Positions 25,151-31,588 of a stretch of 62,258 bases of DNA are shown piece by piece; positions within the stretch are counted from its first letter, which is position 1, and the number at the start of each line of letters is the position of its first letter. The position numbers and the translations under genes were made by a program. The notes beneath the pieces were generated by a model. The model ran no database searches, had not been told where the DNA came from, and worked only from the letters and a program-made list of their open reading frames with translations. The DNA lies in the IMG/VR virus record IMGVR_UViG_3300009049_000003, positions 1 to 62,258 of that record. The stretch is one strand, 5' to 3'. The DNA comes from a virus.

Positions 25151-25558
25151 ATGAACTCAGAAGAAGATATTTTTAAAGGTGTAGGAGTAGAGATTTCTTT
25201 ACCAACACCAGACAGTTTCCTTAAAGTAAAAGAAACACTTACTCGTATTGGTATTTCGTCTCGTAAAGAGAAAAAGCTTTACCAAACTTGCCATATACTA
25301 CATAAACAAGGTAAATATGCGATTTTGCATTTTAAAGAATTGTTTATTTTAGACGGTAAAAAAGATACATTTGTAGAAGAAGATGAAGCAAGAAGAAATA
25401 CTATAGTTAATTTACTAGAAGAATGGGATTTATTATCTGTCGTAAATACTGAAAAAGCTCAATCACCGATTGCTCAGCTTAATCAAATTAAGATTATATC
25501 TCATAAAGAAAAACAAAATTGGATTCTGGAAGCAAAGTATAACATTGGAAAGAAGTGA
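25151..25558 (+). CDS. regA: RegA translational repressor
   Basis: 135 residues from the ATG at 25151, which has a 10-nt spacing from AAGAAGG. A GTG at 25145 in the same frame is an alternative start with a 4-nt spacing. SFLKVKETLTRIGISSRKEKKLYQ (two parts), CHILHKQGKYAILHFKEL and EEDEARRNTIVNLLEEWDLL match T4 RegA almost segment for segment. RegA binds the start regions of early phage mRNAs, including 44/45 and itself in T4, and blocks ribosomes. It adds about ten residues at the N-terminus relative to T4. Confidence 0.93.
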   Translation: MNSEEDIFKGVGVEISLPTPDSFLKVKETLTRIGISSRKEKKLYQTCHILHKQGKYAILHFKELFILDGKKDTFVEEDEARRNTIVNLLEEWDLLSVVNTEKAQSPIAQLNQIKIISHKEKQNWILEAKYNIGKK

Positions 25559-25560
25559 AA

Positions 25561-26070
25561 ATGAAAATTTATAGAATGAATGAAAACGCTGAATTACCAA
25601 CTTACGCAACTGAAGGTTCAGCAGCCTTTGATATTAAATCATGTTTTAAAAGAGGTGATAAACTTCGAGCGTATAATAACTGGAATAAAGAAGTATTCAT
25701 CACTGTAAAGGGTGTAGGTCAAAATCCAAACTCTTTTCAGCTACCACCAGATACAAGAATACTTATTCCTACTGGATTAATTTTTGATGTACCGGATAAG
25801 CACGTACTTAAAATGTTTATTAGGTCAAGCGTCGCGTTAAAAAGAGGTTTAGTATTAGCAAATGGTACAGGAATTATAGATTCTGATTATGTAGAACAAA
25901 CTTATATTATGATAAACAACGAAACAGATTCGTTAGCAGTTATTTCAGACGGAGAACGTCTTGCACAATGTGTATTAGAAAAAACTCAACAGGTAAAAAT
26001 ATCTGAAACCAAAACTCAACCTAACCAGAAAACAGATCGAGATGGAGGATTTGGTAGTACTGGAGAATAG
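25561..26070 (+). CDS. dut: dUTP diphosphatase (trimeric dUTPase)
   Basis: 169 residues from ATG 25561 (an in-frame GTG at 25555 overlaps the regA stop). Five dUTPase motifs: ATEGSAAFDIKS (1), RSSVALKRGLVL (2), NGTGIIDSDY (3), DGERLAQCVLE (4) and the P-loop-like DRDGGFGSTG (5). Hydrolyses dUTP to dUMP, keeping uracil out of DNA and feeding thymidylate synthesis. It carries an insert of about 20 residues after motif 1 relative to short dUTPases. Confidence 0.93.
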   Translation: MKIYRMNENAELPTYATEGSAAFDIKSCFKRGDKLRAYNNWNKEVFITVKGVGQNPNSFQLPPDTRILIPTGLIFDVPDKHVLKMFIRSSVALKRGLVLANGTGIIDSDYVEQTYIMINNETDSLAVISDGERLAQCVLEKTQQVKISETKTQPNQKTDRDGGFGSTGE

Positions 26071-26079
26071 GACAATAAA

Positions 26080-26388
26080 ATGTTTAAATATTTACTAGCA
26101 CTATCATTAACAGCTACACCTTTAGCTGCTCAACAAGTACCGCCGTTTCAAGCATCACAATCTTGCGGTACTTTTGCCCTTATGGCAGAACAAACTAAAA
26201 AGTATGACGAACAGATTTTGTTTAAAGGTGAAATCTTACAACAGCACATAAGCGGCCAAATGATTAAAACTGAAATGGTTTTTATGACAAATCAAGATAC
26301 AGGCTCATGGACTTTAGTTTCGCTGTTCCCAAATGGATGGGCTTGTATGGTAGCTAACGGCAGTGATTTTGAGCCTTATGTAGAATAA
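26080..26388 (+). CDS. Secreted/periplasmic small protein, function unknown
   Basis: 102 residues with an N-terminal signal peptide: MFKYLLALSLTATPLAA with a likely signal peptidase I site after LAA (about residue 17). The mature part has two Cys (about C28 and C92) that could form a disulfide. It is likely exported to the host periplasm by Sec. No family is recognised. Begins nine bases after dut. Confidence 0.7.
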   Translation: MFKYLLALSLTATPLAAQQVPPFQASQSCGTFALMAEQTKKYDEQILFKGEILQQHISGQMIKTEMVFMTNQDTGSWTLVSLFPNGWACMVANGSDFEPYVE

Positions 26389-26414
26389 AGTTGTACTTTT
26401 GATCATAAACGGTG

Positions 26415-26422
26415 TATAAATA
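26415..26422 (+). promoter_or_regulatory. T4-type late promoter TATAAATA for hsp20
   Basis: Exact TATAAATA, about 60 nt before the Hsp20 start, in a 94-nt gap. TTGTAC at 26391-26396 with an 18-nt spacer to TATAAA would also make a weak sigma-70 promoter on the same bases. Confidence 0.6.
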
Positions 26423-26482
26423 ATAGTAGGAATGCCATAATGGGTTCCTTACATTAATCTTGCTTATTTAAGGAGAAACAAA

Positions 26483-26926
26483 ATGAATACTCGCAGATTA
26501 GATACGACTATGCTTAACGATCCATTCTTCATCGGTTTTGACCGCATGGTAGATAGAATGAGAACAGCAACGCCTAACCAGGCAAATTACCCACCTTATA
26601 ATATTATCAAAACGGGCGAAGACCAGTACGAATTACAATTGGCTATCGCAGGTTTTAATTACGACGATTTAGACATTACTTTGAAAGATGGAACTTTGAC
26701 TATTGAGGGTAACCAAAATACAGATGACGAGAAGAACTACATTCATAAAGGTATTTCAGCTCGATCTTTCAATCGTACGTTTACTTTAATGGACACTATC
26801 GTAGTGAACGGCGCTGATCTTGATGCAGGCATTCTTAGCGTGCATCTAGAGAATGTAATTCCAGACGAGAAGAAACCACGTACAATTGAAATTAACCGAA
26901 GAGAACCAGAACTTCTAAAAGGTTAA
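26483..26926 (+). CDS. hsp20: Small heat shock protein Hsp20/IbpA-like
   Basis: 147 residues with the alpha-crystallin domain at about 38-135: YPPYNIIKTGEDQYELQLAIAG (two parts), the LTIEGNQ strand, GISARSFNRTFTL, and ADLDAGILSVHLENVIPDEKKPR, close to bacterial IbpA. It is an ATP-independent holdase. Hsp20 genes are common in T4-like phages of marine bacteria and are thought to help capsid or scaffold folding. The late promoter upstream and the terminator downstream make this a single-gene unit. AAGGAG ribosome site. Confidence 0.92.
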   Translation: MNTRRLDTTMLNDPFFIGFDRMVDRMRTATPNQANYPPYNIIKTGEDQYELQLAIAGFNYDDLDITLKDGTLTIEGNQNTDDEKNYIHKGISARSFNRTFTLMDTIVVNGADLDAGILSVHLENVIPDEKKPRTIEINRREPELLKG

Positions 26927-26943
26927 CTTATTTTACTGTGATT

Positions 26944-26970
26944 GGGAGGCTTTCTTGGCCTCCCTTTTTT
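26944..26970 (+). terminator. Rho-independent terminator after hsp20
   Basis: GGGAGGC (26944-26950), 7-nt loop, GCCTCCC (26958-26964), then six T. Perfect 7-bp stem. Confidence 0.9.
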
Positions 26971-26984
26971 ATAATGGAGATAAA

Positions 26985-27323
26985 ATGAAATATATAATTG
27001 ATATTGACGGAACTATATGCCAAGAAGTCTATTTTATGGATGGAAGTGGTAAAAAGGATTATGCTAATCATATTCCGATGTATGATCGAATTGCTAAAGT
27101 AAATGCTTTATACGACGCAGGTCATACTATTAAATACATGACTGCACGCGGATGCGTAAGCGGTATAGATTATTGGAGACTAACTAATAATCAACTCGTT
27201 GAATGGGGTGCGAAATATCACGAACTCAGCGTAGGCGAAAAAGAAAACTACGATATTTGGATCGATGATAAAGCTTTTTGGTCAGAAAACTTCTTTCGTG
27301 AAACTGGCGAAAGCTATGAATAA
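26985..27323 (+). CDS. HAD-superfamily phosphatase-like protein
   Basis: 112 residues from ATG 26985, with a TGGAGAT ribosome site; an upstream in-frame start would fall in the terminator. IDIDGTIC (about 4-11) is the HAD motif I DxDGT with nucleophile and acid/base Asp. TARG near residue 60 is the motif II Thr region, and DIWIDDKAF near 91 resembles motif IV DD. The very short chain lacks a cap domain, like the phage polynucleotide-phosphatase/LNS2-like group. The substrate is unknown. It overlaps the next gene by eight bases. Confidence 0.7.
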   Translation: MKYIIDIDGTICQEVYFMDGSGKKDYANHIPMYDRIAKVNALYDAGHTIKYMTARGCVSGIDYWRLTNNQLVEWGAKYHELSVGEKENYDIWIDDKAFWSENFFRETGESYE

Positions 27324-27510
27324 ATGGCATTACCAATTAATGAAGCATGATGGTTATTATGCAGTGCATGAATTTTATCCATCAGATGATGGAGGATCTT
27401 GGACTGAAAAACCTGTTGACATTTCTGGTGATTCGGTTCAGGATATAAAAGAATCTATACAAATGATTCTTAACGATATTGATAAACACGGAGTAAAAGA
27501 CTATGAATAG
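27316..27510 (+). CDS. Small protein of an unknown conserved type
   Basis: 64 residues starting at ATG 27316, inside the end of the HAD gene. The pattern YYAVHEFYPSDDGGSWTEKPVDI (two parts, about 13-35) followed by SVQDIKESIQMILNDI looks like a small beta-beta-alpha protein also found in bacteria and phages without known function. It overlaps the membrane-protein gene that follows. Confidence 0.6.
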   Translation: MNKWHYQLMKHDGYYAVHEFYPSDDGGSWTEKPVDISGDSVQDIKESIQMILNDIDKHGVKDYE

Positions 27511-27799
27511 ATGGATTGTAGACTGTTGGAATGTAGTAATGGATCACGAAAAAAATCCATTAAGCAATATTCCAGATTTTAGTACACGACATATGATTAT
27601 GCAAGTTCTTGCTTGGATGTGGTGTATTGTATTCGCAATTATTGTAGGAAGTATGTGGGCCGGCGTATTTAGTATGATATTGCATACGTTGTTATTAGGC
27701 GCTATTGCTATTACAGTAGCAACATTTGAAACTGCTCAACGTAAACCAAACATATTTGGTAATTATAGTGGTCGCGCAAATGGTGGCGAGCATGAGTGA
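27503..27799 (+). CDS. Small membrane protein with two transmembrane segments
   Basis: 98 residues. Two hydrophobic segments, about 33-52 (VLAWMWCIVFAIIVGSMW) and 55-74 (FSMILHTLLLGAIAITVA), separated by a very short turn, form a helical hairpin. Both ends are polar and predicted on the same side. Function unknown; it overlaps both neighbours, so it is part of an accessory operon leading to the aldolase. Confidence 0.65.
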   Translation: MNRWIVDCWNVVMDHEKNPLSNIPDFSTRHMIMQVLAWMWCIVFAIIVGSMWAGVFSMILHTLLLGAIAITVATFETAQRKPNIFGNYSGRANGGEHE

Positions 27800-27965
27800 A
27801 CAAACACAATATTGCACAACTAAAGGACTTGGTTGGGCTTTCTTAGTCATATTCTTTATTATTGGTGTTTTACCGGTATTAATGTTAATGGCAATGGTTG
27901 GTCTCGAAGATTACGGCCGTTATTGTAATTTAAATATTTTACCATGTTTTGGATTAGGTAAATGA
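27792..27965 (+). CDS. Small single-pass membrane protein
   Basis: 57 residues from ATG 27792; an in-frame ATG at 27780 is an alternative. One long hydrophobic segment, about residues 13-36, is followed by a Cys-containing tail (C45, C52). Start overlaps the preceding stop and the stop overlaps the aldolase start (ATGA). Function unknown. Confidence 0.55.
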   Translation: MSEQTQYCTTKGLGWAFLVIFFIIGVLPVLMLMAMVGLEDYGRYCNLNILPCFGLGK

Positions 27966-28825
27966 GCGATTTAAAATTCACAACAGCAGGTGATTTTTTA
28001 GAAAGCCAAACCCGCTATGATGCAAGATTCATAGCGGCAATGGACCACAGCGGTGGTTCGACTGGCGGTGTATTAGAACGTTATGGTCGTGAATACACCG
28101 AAGAAAACAAGATGGATCGTGTACACGAAATGAGAATGAGAATGGTTAATTCTCCTGATTTCAACGATACAAATGTTTGGGCCGCAATTCTTTATAAAGA
28201 TACAGTTACTCGAGGAATGGTTAATGAACTCGCAAATAAAGGTATCGACTCCTTTTTAAAGATAGATGACGGCTGTGAAGAAAGCGGGATGCTTAAACAG
28301 TTTCCTGTAAAACAAATATTAGAATTTGCTACTGACGGATTAGGTGAACCTATATACGGAACTAAGATGCGAAGCATTATTAAAAGTATAGATATGGTTG
28401 AGCCTATTCTAAAGCAGCAATTTACTTTGGCACATACAATCCAAGAATACGGACTTATGCCAATAGTAGAACCCGAAGTTCCTATTGATCACGAAGAAAA
28501 AGAATTAATAGAACACGAGTTATACGACGCGTTACAAAAATACTTAATTGGAAAAGATTACCAAGTTATTTTAAAGCTGACGCCTCCAGAAGTACCCAAC
28601 CTATATCACAATCTTACAGCAAACCATAGTGTAAACCGTATTGTGTTTCTTAGTGGAGGATACGCAACAGCTGAAGCGTGTCGTAGATTATCGATGAATC
28701 ATGATGTCACTGCAAGTTTTAGTAGAGCTTTAAGTGAAGGTTTGAATCATAATCAAACTGATGCTGAGTTTAATGCTAAAATATCTCAGAACATTAGAAT
28801 GATTGTTGACGCAACGTCAGGATAA
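27962..28825 (+). CDS. fda: Class I fructose-bisphosphate aldolase
   Basis: 287 residues, matching the short bacterial class I aldolases of the Staphylococcus type: FIAAMDHSGGSTGG (23-36), HEMRMRMVNSPDF (55-67), IYGTKMRS, LMPIVEPEVPID (165-176), ILKLTPPEVPNLY with the probable Schiff-base Lys K205, VFLSGGYA (228-235) and ASFSRALS (251-258) for phosphate binding. It cleaves or forms fructose-1,6-bisphosphate. All active-site segments look intact, so this is an apparently functional auxiliary metabolic gene, perhaps steering host sugar phosphates during infection. Confidence 0.92.
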   Translation: MSDLKFTTAGDFLESQTRYDARFIAAMDHSGGSTGGVLERYGREYTEENKMDRVHEMRMRMVNSPDFNDTNVWAAILYKDTVTRGMVNELANKGIDSFLKIDDGCEESGMLKQFPVKQILEFATDGLGEPIYGTKMRSIIKSIDMVEPILKQQFTLAHTIQEYGLMPIVEPEVPIDHEEKELIEHELYDALQKYLIGKDYQVILKLTPPEVPNLYHNLTANHSVNRIVFLSGGYATAEACRRLSMNHDVTASFSRALSEGLNHNQTDAEFNAKISQNIRMIVDATSG

Positions 28826-28835
28826 TCAAAAAAGG

Positions 28836-28863
28836 TTGACATTTTGCCCAATTATGTTAGAAT
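28836..28863 (+). promoter_or_regulatory. Sigma-70-type promoter for the NCS1 permease
   Basis: TTGACA (28836-28841), 16-nt spacer, TAGAAT (28858-28863), 37 nt before the permease start. It has the GGTTGACATTT form shared with other early promoters here. Confidence 0.8.
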
Positions 28864-28875
28864 AGTAATTGGGCA
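28845..28875. promoter_or_regulatory. Perfect inverted repeat (operator-like) around the permease -10 box
   Basis: TGCCCAATTA (28845-28854) and TAATTGGGCA (28866-28875) are perfect 10-bp inverted repeats with an 11-nt centre that contains the -10 hexamer. The right arm spans the expected transcription start, so the palindrome would act as a DNA site rather than an RNA hairpin. No other promoter in the window shows this. Confidence 0.6.
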
Positions 28876-28899
28876 TTAACATATTAAAAGGAGTATATA

Positions 28900-30309
28900 A
28901 TGTTAAAAAACAAAGACCCAAGTTTATATAATGAAGACTTGGCTCCCATTCCAGAAAAGAAACGTACATGGGGTGCGTTCGAGATTTTTAACGTATGGTC
29001 TAACGACATTCAAAGTTTGTTTGGTTATACGCTAGCAGCATCTCTATTCATCTCATTTGGTTTAAACGGTTGGACAGTATTTGCTGCCATCATGTTGGCC
29101 GGTCTTTTTGTAATGTGGTTAGTCAATTTGATGGGTGAGCCAAGCGTTAAGTACGGTATCCCATTCCCTGTTATGGCTCGTTCGAGTATGGGGGTAAGAG
29201 GTGCTAACTTCCCGGCTGTGGCCCGCGGAATTGTAGCAATCTTTTGGTATGGTGCACAAACTTATTTCGCATCAACCGCAGTATCGCTATTAATTTCGGC
29301 ATTAGCAGGTGGAAATGGGGAAGCAGTAATGCTAGGTATGAGTACAATCGATTGGGTATCGTTCCTATTCGTTTGGGCATTTCAAGTATATCTGTTCTGG
29401 AAAGGTATCCCTTGGATTACTAAATTCCTAAATTTCGCAGGTCCTTTTGTTTACGCAGTAATGATTGCTTTGGCTCTCACTATTTGGGTAAAAGCAGGTT
29501 CAGGACTTACTACAGAAATGGGTACAATCTTTGAAGGTACAGGCGAATACGTAGGTACATCTTTCTCAGCATTCGTAGCTATTGTAGGAACAATGATCGC
29601 TTATTTCGCAGCAGTTGTAATTAACTATGGTGACTTCTCACGTAACGTTAAAACACAAGCTGCAATGAAAAAAGGTAACTTGATTGGTTTGCCATTGAAT
29701 ATTGCATTCTTTTCATTGATTACACTTATCGTTACTTCAGGTACTATTGCAATCTGGGGTGAAGCGGTTACAAGTCCAACTGATATTATTGCGATGGTAG
29801 ATTCTTTACCATTGACTGTCGTTGCAGCGATTATGTTTTTCGTAGCAACTATCGGTATTAATATCGTTGCAAACTTTATCCCTCCAGCGTATGATATCGC
29901 TAATCTAATGCCTTCAAAAATCGATTTTAAACTCGGTGGTTTGATTACATCAGGTTTTGCTCTTATCATTGGTGGATTATGGGTATCAACTATTTCACAG
30001 CTCGGTATCTTCGGGTTTGTTAATACTTTAGGAGCTGTACTTGCACCTATCTACGGTATTATGATGGTTGATTACTACATGCTTAAGAAAGGCAAATTAA
30101 ACGTAGAACAATTATTCTCGGCATCTGAAGATGGTGAGTATTACTACGATAATGGTTGGAACAAAAAAGCTATGATCGCTTTTGTTGTACCTGCTATTTT
30201 CTCAGTAGCGACTGTCTGGGTAGGTTCATTGGCATTCTTGTCAGGTTTCTCTTGGGTAATTGGCGCTGCACTTGGTGGTTTAGTTTATTACGCAATTACT
30301 AAAAAATAA
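28900..30309 (+). CDS. NCS1-family nucleobase:cation symporter
   Basis: 469 residues, full length for the NCS1 (Mhp1/PucI/Fur-type) family with about 12 hydrophobic segments. Signature: NEDLAPIPEKKRTWG (11-25), KYGIPFPVMARSSMGVRGANFPA (two parts, 84-106), FWYGAQT with W116 and Q120, equivalent to Mhp1 W117 and Q121 in the substrate site, and NIVANFIPPAYDIANLMP in the helix 8 region. It would import a nucleobase, hydantoin or allantoin with Na+ or H+ across the inner membrane. The substrate cannot be predicted. It has its own promoter, operator-like repeat, AAGGAG site and terminator, forming a self-contained unit unusual in a phage. Confidence 0.92.
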   Translation: MLKNKDPSLYNEDLAPIPEKKRTWGAFEIFNVWSNDIQSLFGYTLAASLFISFGLNGWTVFAAIMLAGLFVMWLVNLMGEPSVKYGIPFPVMARSSMGVRGANFPAVARGIVAIFWYGAQTYFASTAVSLLISALAGGNGEAVMLGMSTIDWVSFLFVWAFQVYLFWKGIPWITKFLNFAGPFVYAVMIALALTIWVKAGSGLTTEMGTIFEGTGEYVGTSFSAFVAIVGTMIAYFAAVVINYGDFSRNVKTQAAMKKGNLIGLPLNIAFFSLITLIVTSGTIAIWGEAVTSPTDIIAMVDSLPLTVVAAIMFFVATIGINIVANFIPPAYDIANLMPSKIDFKLGGLITSGFALIIGGLWVSTISQLGIFGFVNTLGAVLAPIYGIMMVDYYMLKKGKLNVEQLFSASEDGEYYYDNGWNKKAMIAFVVPAIFSVATVWVGSLAFLSGFSWVIGAALGGLVYYAITKK

Positions 30310-30316
30310 AGAATAT

Positions 30317-30348
30317 GCGATAGCGAGTTAATTCTTGCTATCGCTTTT
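30317..30348 (+). terminator. Rho-independent terminator after the permease
   Basis: GCGATAGC (30317-30324) pairs with GCTATCGC (30337-30344); three further pairs extend the stem inward, leaving a 6-nt loop, and four T follow. Confidence 0.8.
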
Positions 30349-30361
30349 AAGGATTTATAAC

Positions 30362-30580
30362 ATGATAAAACCAAATACAAAGTTTAATCTCGATATAAGA
30401 GATATTGAAATTATTGAAGAAGCATTAAGAGCGAAAGCAGGTCGTAGAGGCATGGCTATTGCAAACGGTGAAACTTCATTAAAATTAAAAGACGAAATGC
30501 ACGAGATACAATCTCTTCTCGGCAGAATACATGCTCAAAAGAATTTTTATAAGCCAAAGGGCTTTGTACCAGGCGGATAA
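30362..30580 (+). CDS. Small basic protein, function unknown
   Basis: 72 residues from ATG 30362 with AAGGAT upstream; an in-frame TTG at 30335 lies in the terminator and is rejected. A helical core DIRDIEIIEEALRAKAGRR (about 11-29) and a Lys/Gly-rich C-terminus ending GFVPGG. No family is recognised. Confidence 0.6.
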   Translation: MIKPNTKFNLDIRDIEIIEEALRAKAGRRGMAIANGETSLKLKDEMHEIQSLLGRIHAQKNFYKPKGFVPGG

Positions 30581-30583
30581 ATA
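30576..30583 (+). promoter_or_regulatory. Late-promoter-like box GATAAATA
   Basis: GATAAATA overlapping the stop of the preceding gene, 45 nt before the 72-residue gene at 30628. GTTAC/GTAAC repeats follow immediately. Confidence 0.35.
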
Positions 30584-30627
30584 TAACGTTACATTAAGTA
30601 ACATCACACACAACACAGGAGAATAAA

Positions 30628-30846
30628 ATGAGTAAAAACCCATTCGAAATTAGAGCTGAAATGTTACAGCTTGCTAAAGAATACATGGATCAACAATACC
30701 ATATGAATGTTCAATTTGCTGAAAGCATGATGGAACAGGGTAAGAAAACTATTGAAGACGTCCAATCTTCTTACCAAATGTATTCAATGGATGATCTAAT
30801 GGAAAAAGCTAAAGAAATGTATAGCTTCGTTTCTAACAAAGATTAA
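30628..30846 (+). CDS. Small helical protein typical of marine T4-like phages, function unknown
   Basis: 72 residues beginning MSKNPFEIRAEML, then a Met/Gln-rich amphipathic helix to about residue 40, and a second helix with MEKAKEMYSFV near the end. Proteins with this NPFEIR start and YSFV end are familiar in T4-like phages of marine bacteria but unassigned. The possible late box upstream would suit a virion or assembly protein. GGAG ribosome site. Confidence 0.7.
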   Translation: MSKNPFEIRAEMLQLAKEYMDQQYHMNVQFAESMMEQGKKTIEDVQSSYQMYSMDDLMEKAKEMYSFVSNKD

Positions 30847-30870
30847 TTCTAAATTAAATCAAACTAATTT

Positions 30871-30899
30871 AAAAAGGGGGTTTACAGCCCTCTTTTTTT
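30871..30899 (+). terminator. Rho-independent terminator overlapping a promoter
   Basis: AAAAAGGGGG (30871-30880) pairs with CCCTC and the following T run (30888-30897; one G:U); seven T run from 30893 to 30899. The 7-nt loop contains the -35 hexamer of the next promoter. Confidence 0.75.
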
Positions 30900-30909
30900 A
30901 TGCTATATT
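30881..30909 (+). promoter_or_regulatory. Sigma-70-type promoter whose -35 lies in the terminator loop
   Basis: TTTACA (30881-30886), 17-nt spacer made of the terminator's right arm and T run, TATATT (30904-30909), 29 nt before the gene at 30939. Confidence 0.7.
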
Positions 30910-30938
30910 GATTCTAGTTAAAAACAGAGGAACACGAA

Positions 30939-31154
30939 ATGTACAACGTTTTAAAAATCGAAAAGTTCTCAAAAGCAGCGATAGCAGAAGGTCGTATTAA
31001 CGGCGTTGATATTACAGTACCTAAAATTATTGCTACTTACGACGGTTATTTTTCGGCTAAGAAATTAGCTATGAAATTCAATAACATTCATAAAACAGTT
31101 TGTGATGAGTACGGTTCAGATTATACTATTAGATATGAGGTAGAAGAATTTTAA
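30939..31154 (+). CDS. Small protein, function unknown
   Basis: 71 residues, basic with an acidic end (YEVEEF). A beta-rich N-terminus through VDITVPKIIATYDGYFSA, then a helix KKLAMKFNNIHKTV. AGAGGA ribosome site and a private promoter. No family is recognised. Confidence 0.65.
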   Translation: MYNVLKIEKFSKAAIAEGRINGVDITVPKIIATYDGYFSAKKLAMKFNNIHKTVCDEYGSDYTIRYEVEEF

Positions 31155-31163
31155 ATATAACGG

Positions 31164-31191
31164 TTGACATTTAGAATCAATACGGTATAAT
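31164..31191 (+). promoter_or_regulatory. Near-perfect sigma-70 promoter
   Basis: TTGACA (31164-31169), 16-nt spacer, TATAAT (31186-31191), 31 nt before the next gene. Both hexamers are exact consensus. Confidence 0.85.
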
Positions 31192-31222
31192 AGCTTTATA
31201 GTTAATTAGAAAGGACTATAAT

Positions 31223-31561
31223 ATGAGTAATCAAATCCCATTCGGCATCAGCCTGTCAGGCAAAGCAGAGTATACTTATTCTGAGTTGTGTAACTTCGTT
31301 GAATGTGCAGAGGGCATTGAGCCAAAATCTCTTGAAAAAGATTACGTTTCTTTTTTAGAGAATATACTAGCAGGTAAGGTTAAGCGCTCTACATTGGTAG
31401 ACGTTGAAGTGCTAGAAACCTTTAGAGCCGATCTAGATAATCGAGCCGATATCGATTATAGAGAAGGACATTGGGACGATGAACCCGATATCGTAGCTGG
31501 TGGAAAATACTTTGCTAAAGTCGCAGAAAGACTTAAAGCTCATATAAAAAAATCAACATAA
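31223..31561 (+). CDS. Small acidic protein, function unknown
   Basis: 112 residues, acidic, with YREGHWDDEPDIVAGGKYF near residues 79-97. It stands alone between a perfect-consensus promoter and a strong terminator, as a strongly expressed early gene would. AAAGGA ribosome site. No family is recognised. Confidence 0.7.
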   Translation: MSNQIPFGISLSGKAEYTYSELCNFVECAEGIEPKSLEKDYVSFLENILAGKVKRSTLVDVEVLETFRADLDNRADIDYREGHWDDEPDIVAGGKYFAKVAERLKAHIKKST

Positions 31562-31566
31562 AATTA

Positions 31567-31588
31567 GGGAGCTTCGGCTCCCTTTTTT
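31567..31588 (+). terminator. Rho-independent terminator between convergent operons
   Basis: GGGAGC, TTCG tetraloop, GCTCCC (31567-31582), then six T. A stable UUCG hairpin closes the plus-strand unit; the minus-strand tape measure gene ends at 31587 inside the T run. Confidence 0.9.

Noticed and set aside
26955-26984. Upstream start for the HAD-like gene
   Set aside because: The extra codons fall inside the rho-independent terminator, and the ATG at 26985 has the ribosome site and begins the conserved strand before DxDGT.
27726-27791. Longer start for the 57-residue membrane protein
   Set aside because: The extension lies wholly within the preceding gene and adds a poor, non-hydrophobic leader; the later ATG overlaps the upstream stop as expected for coupling.
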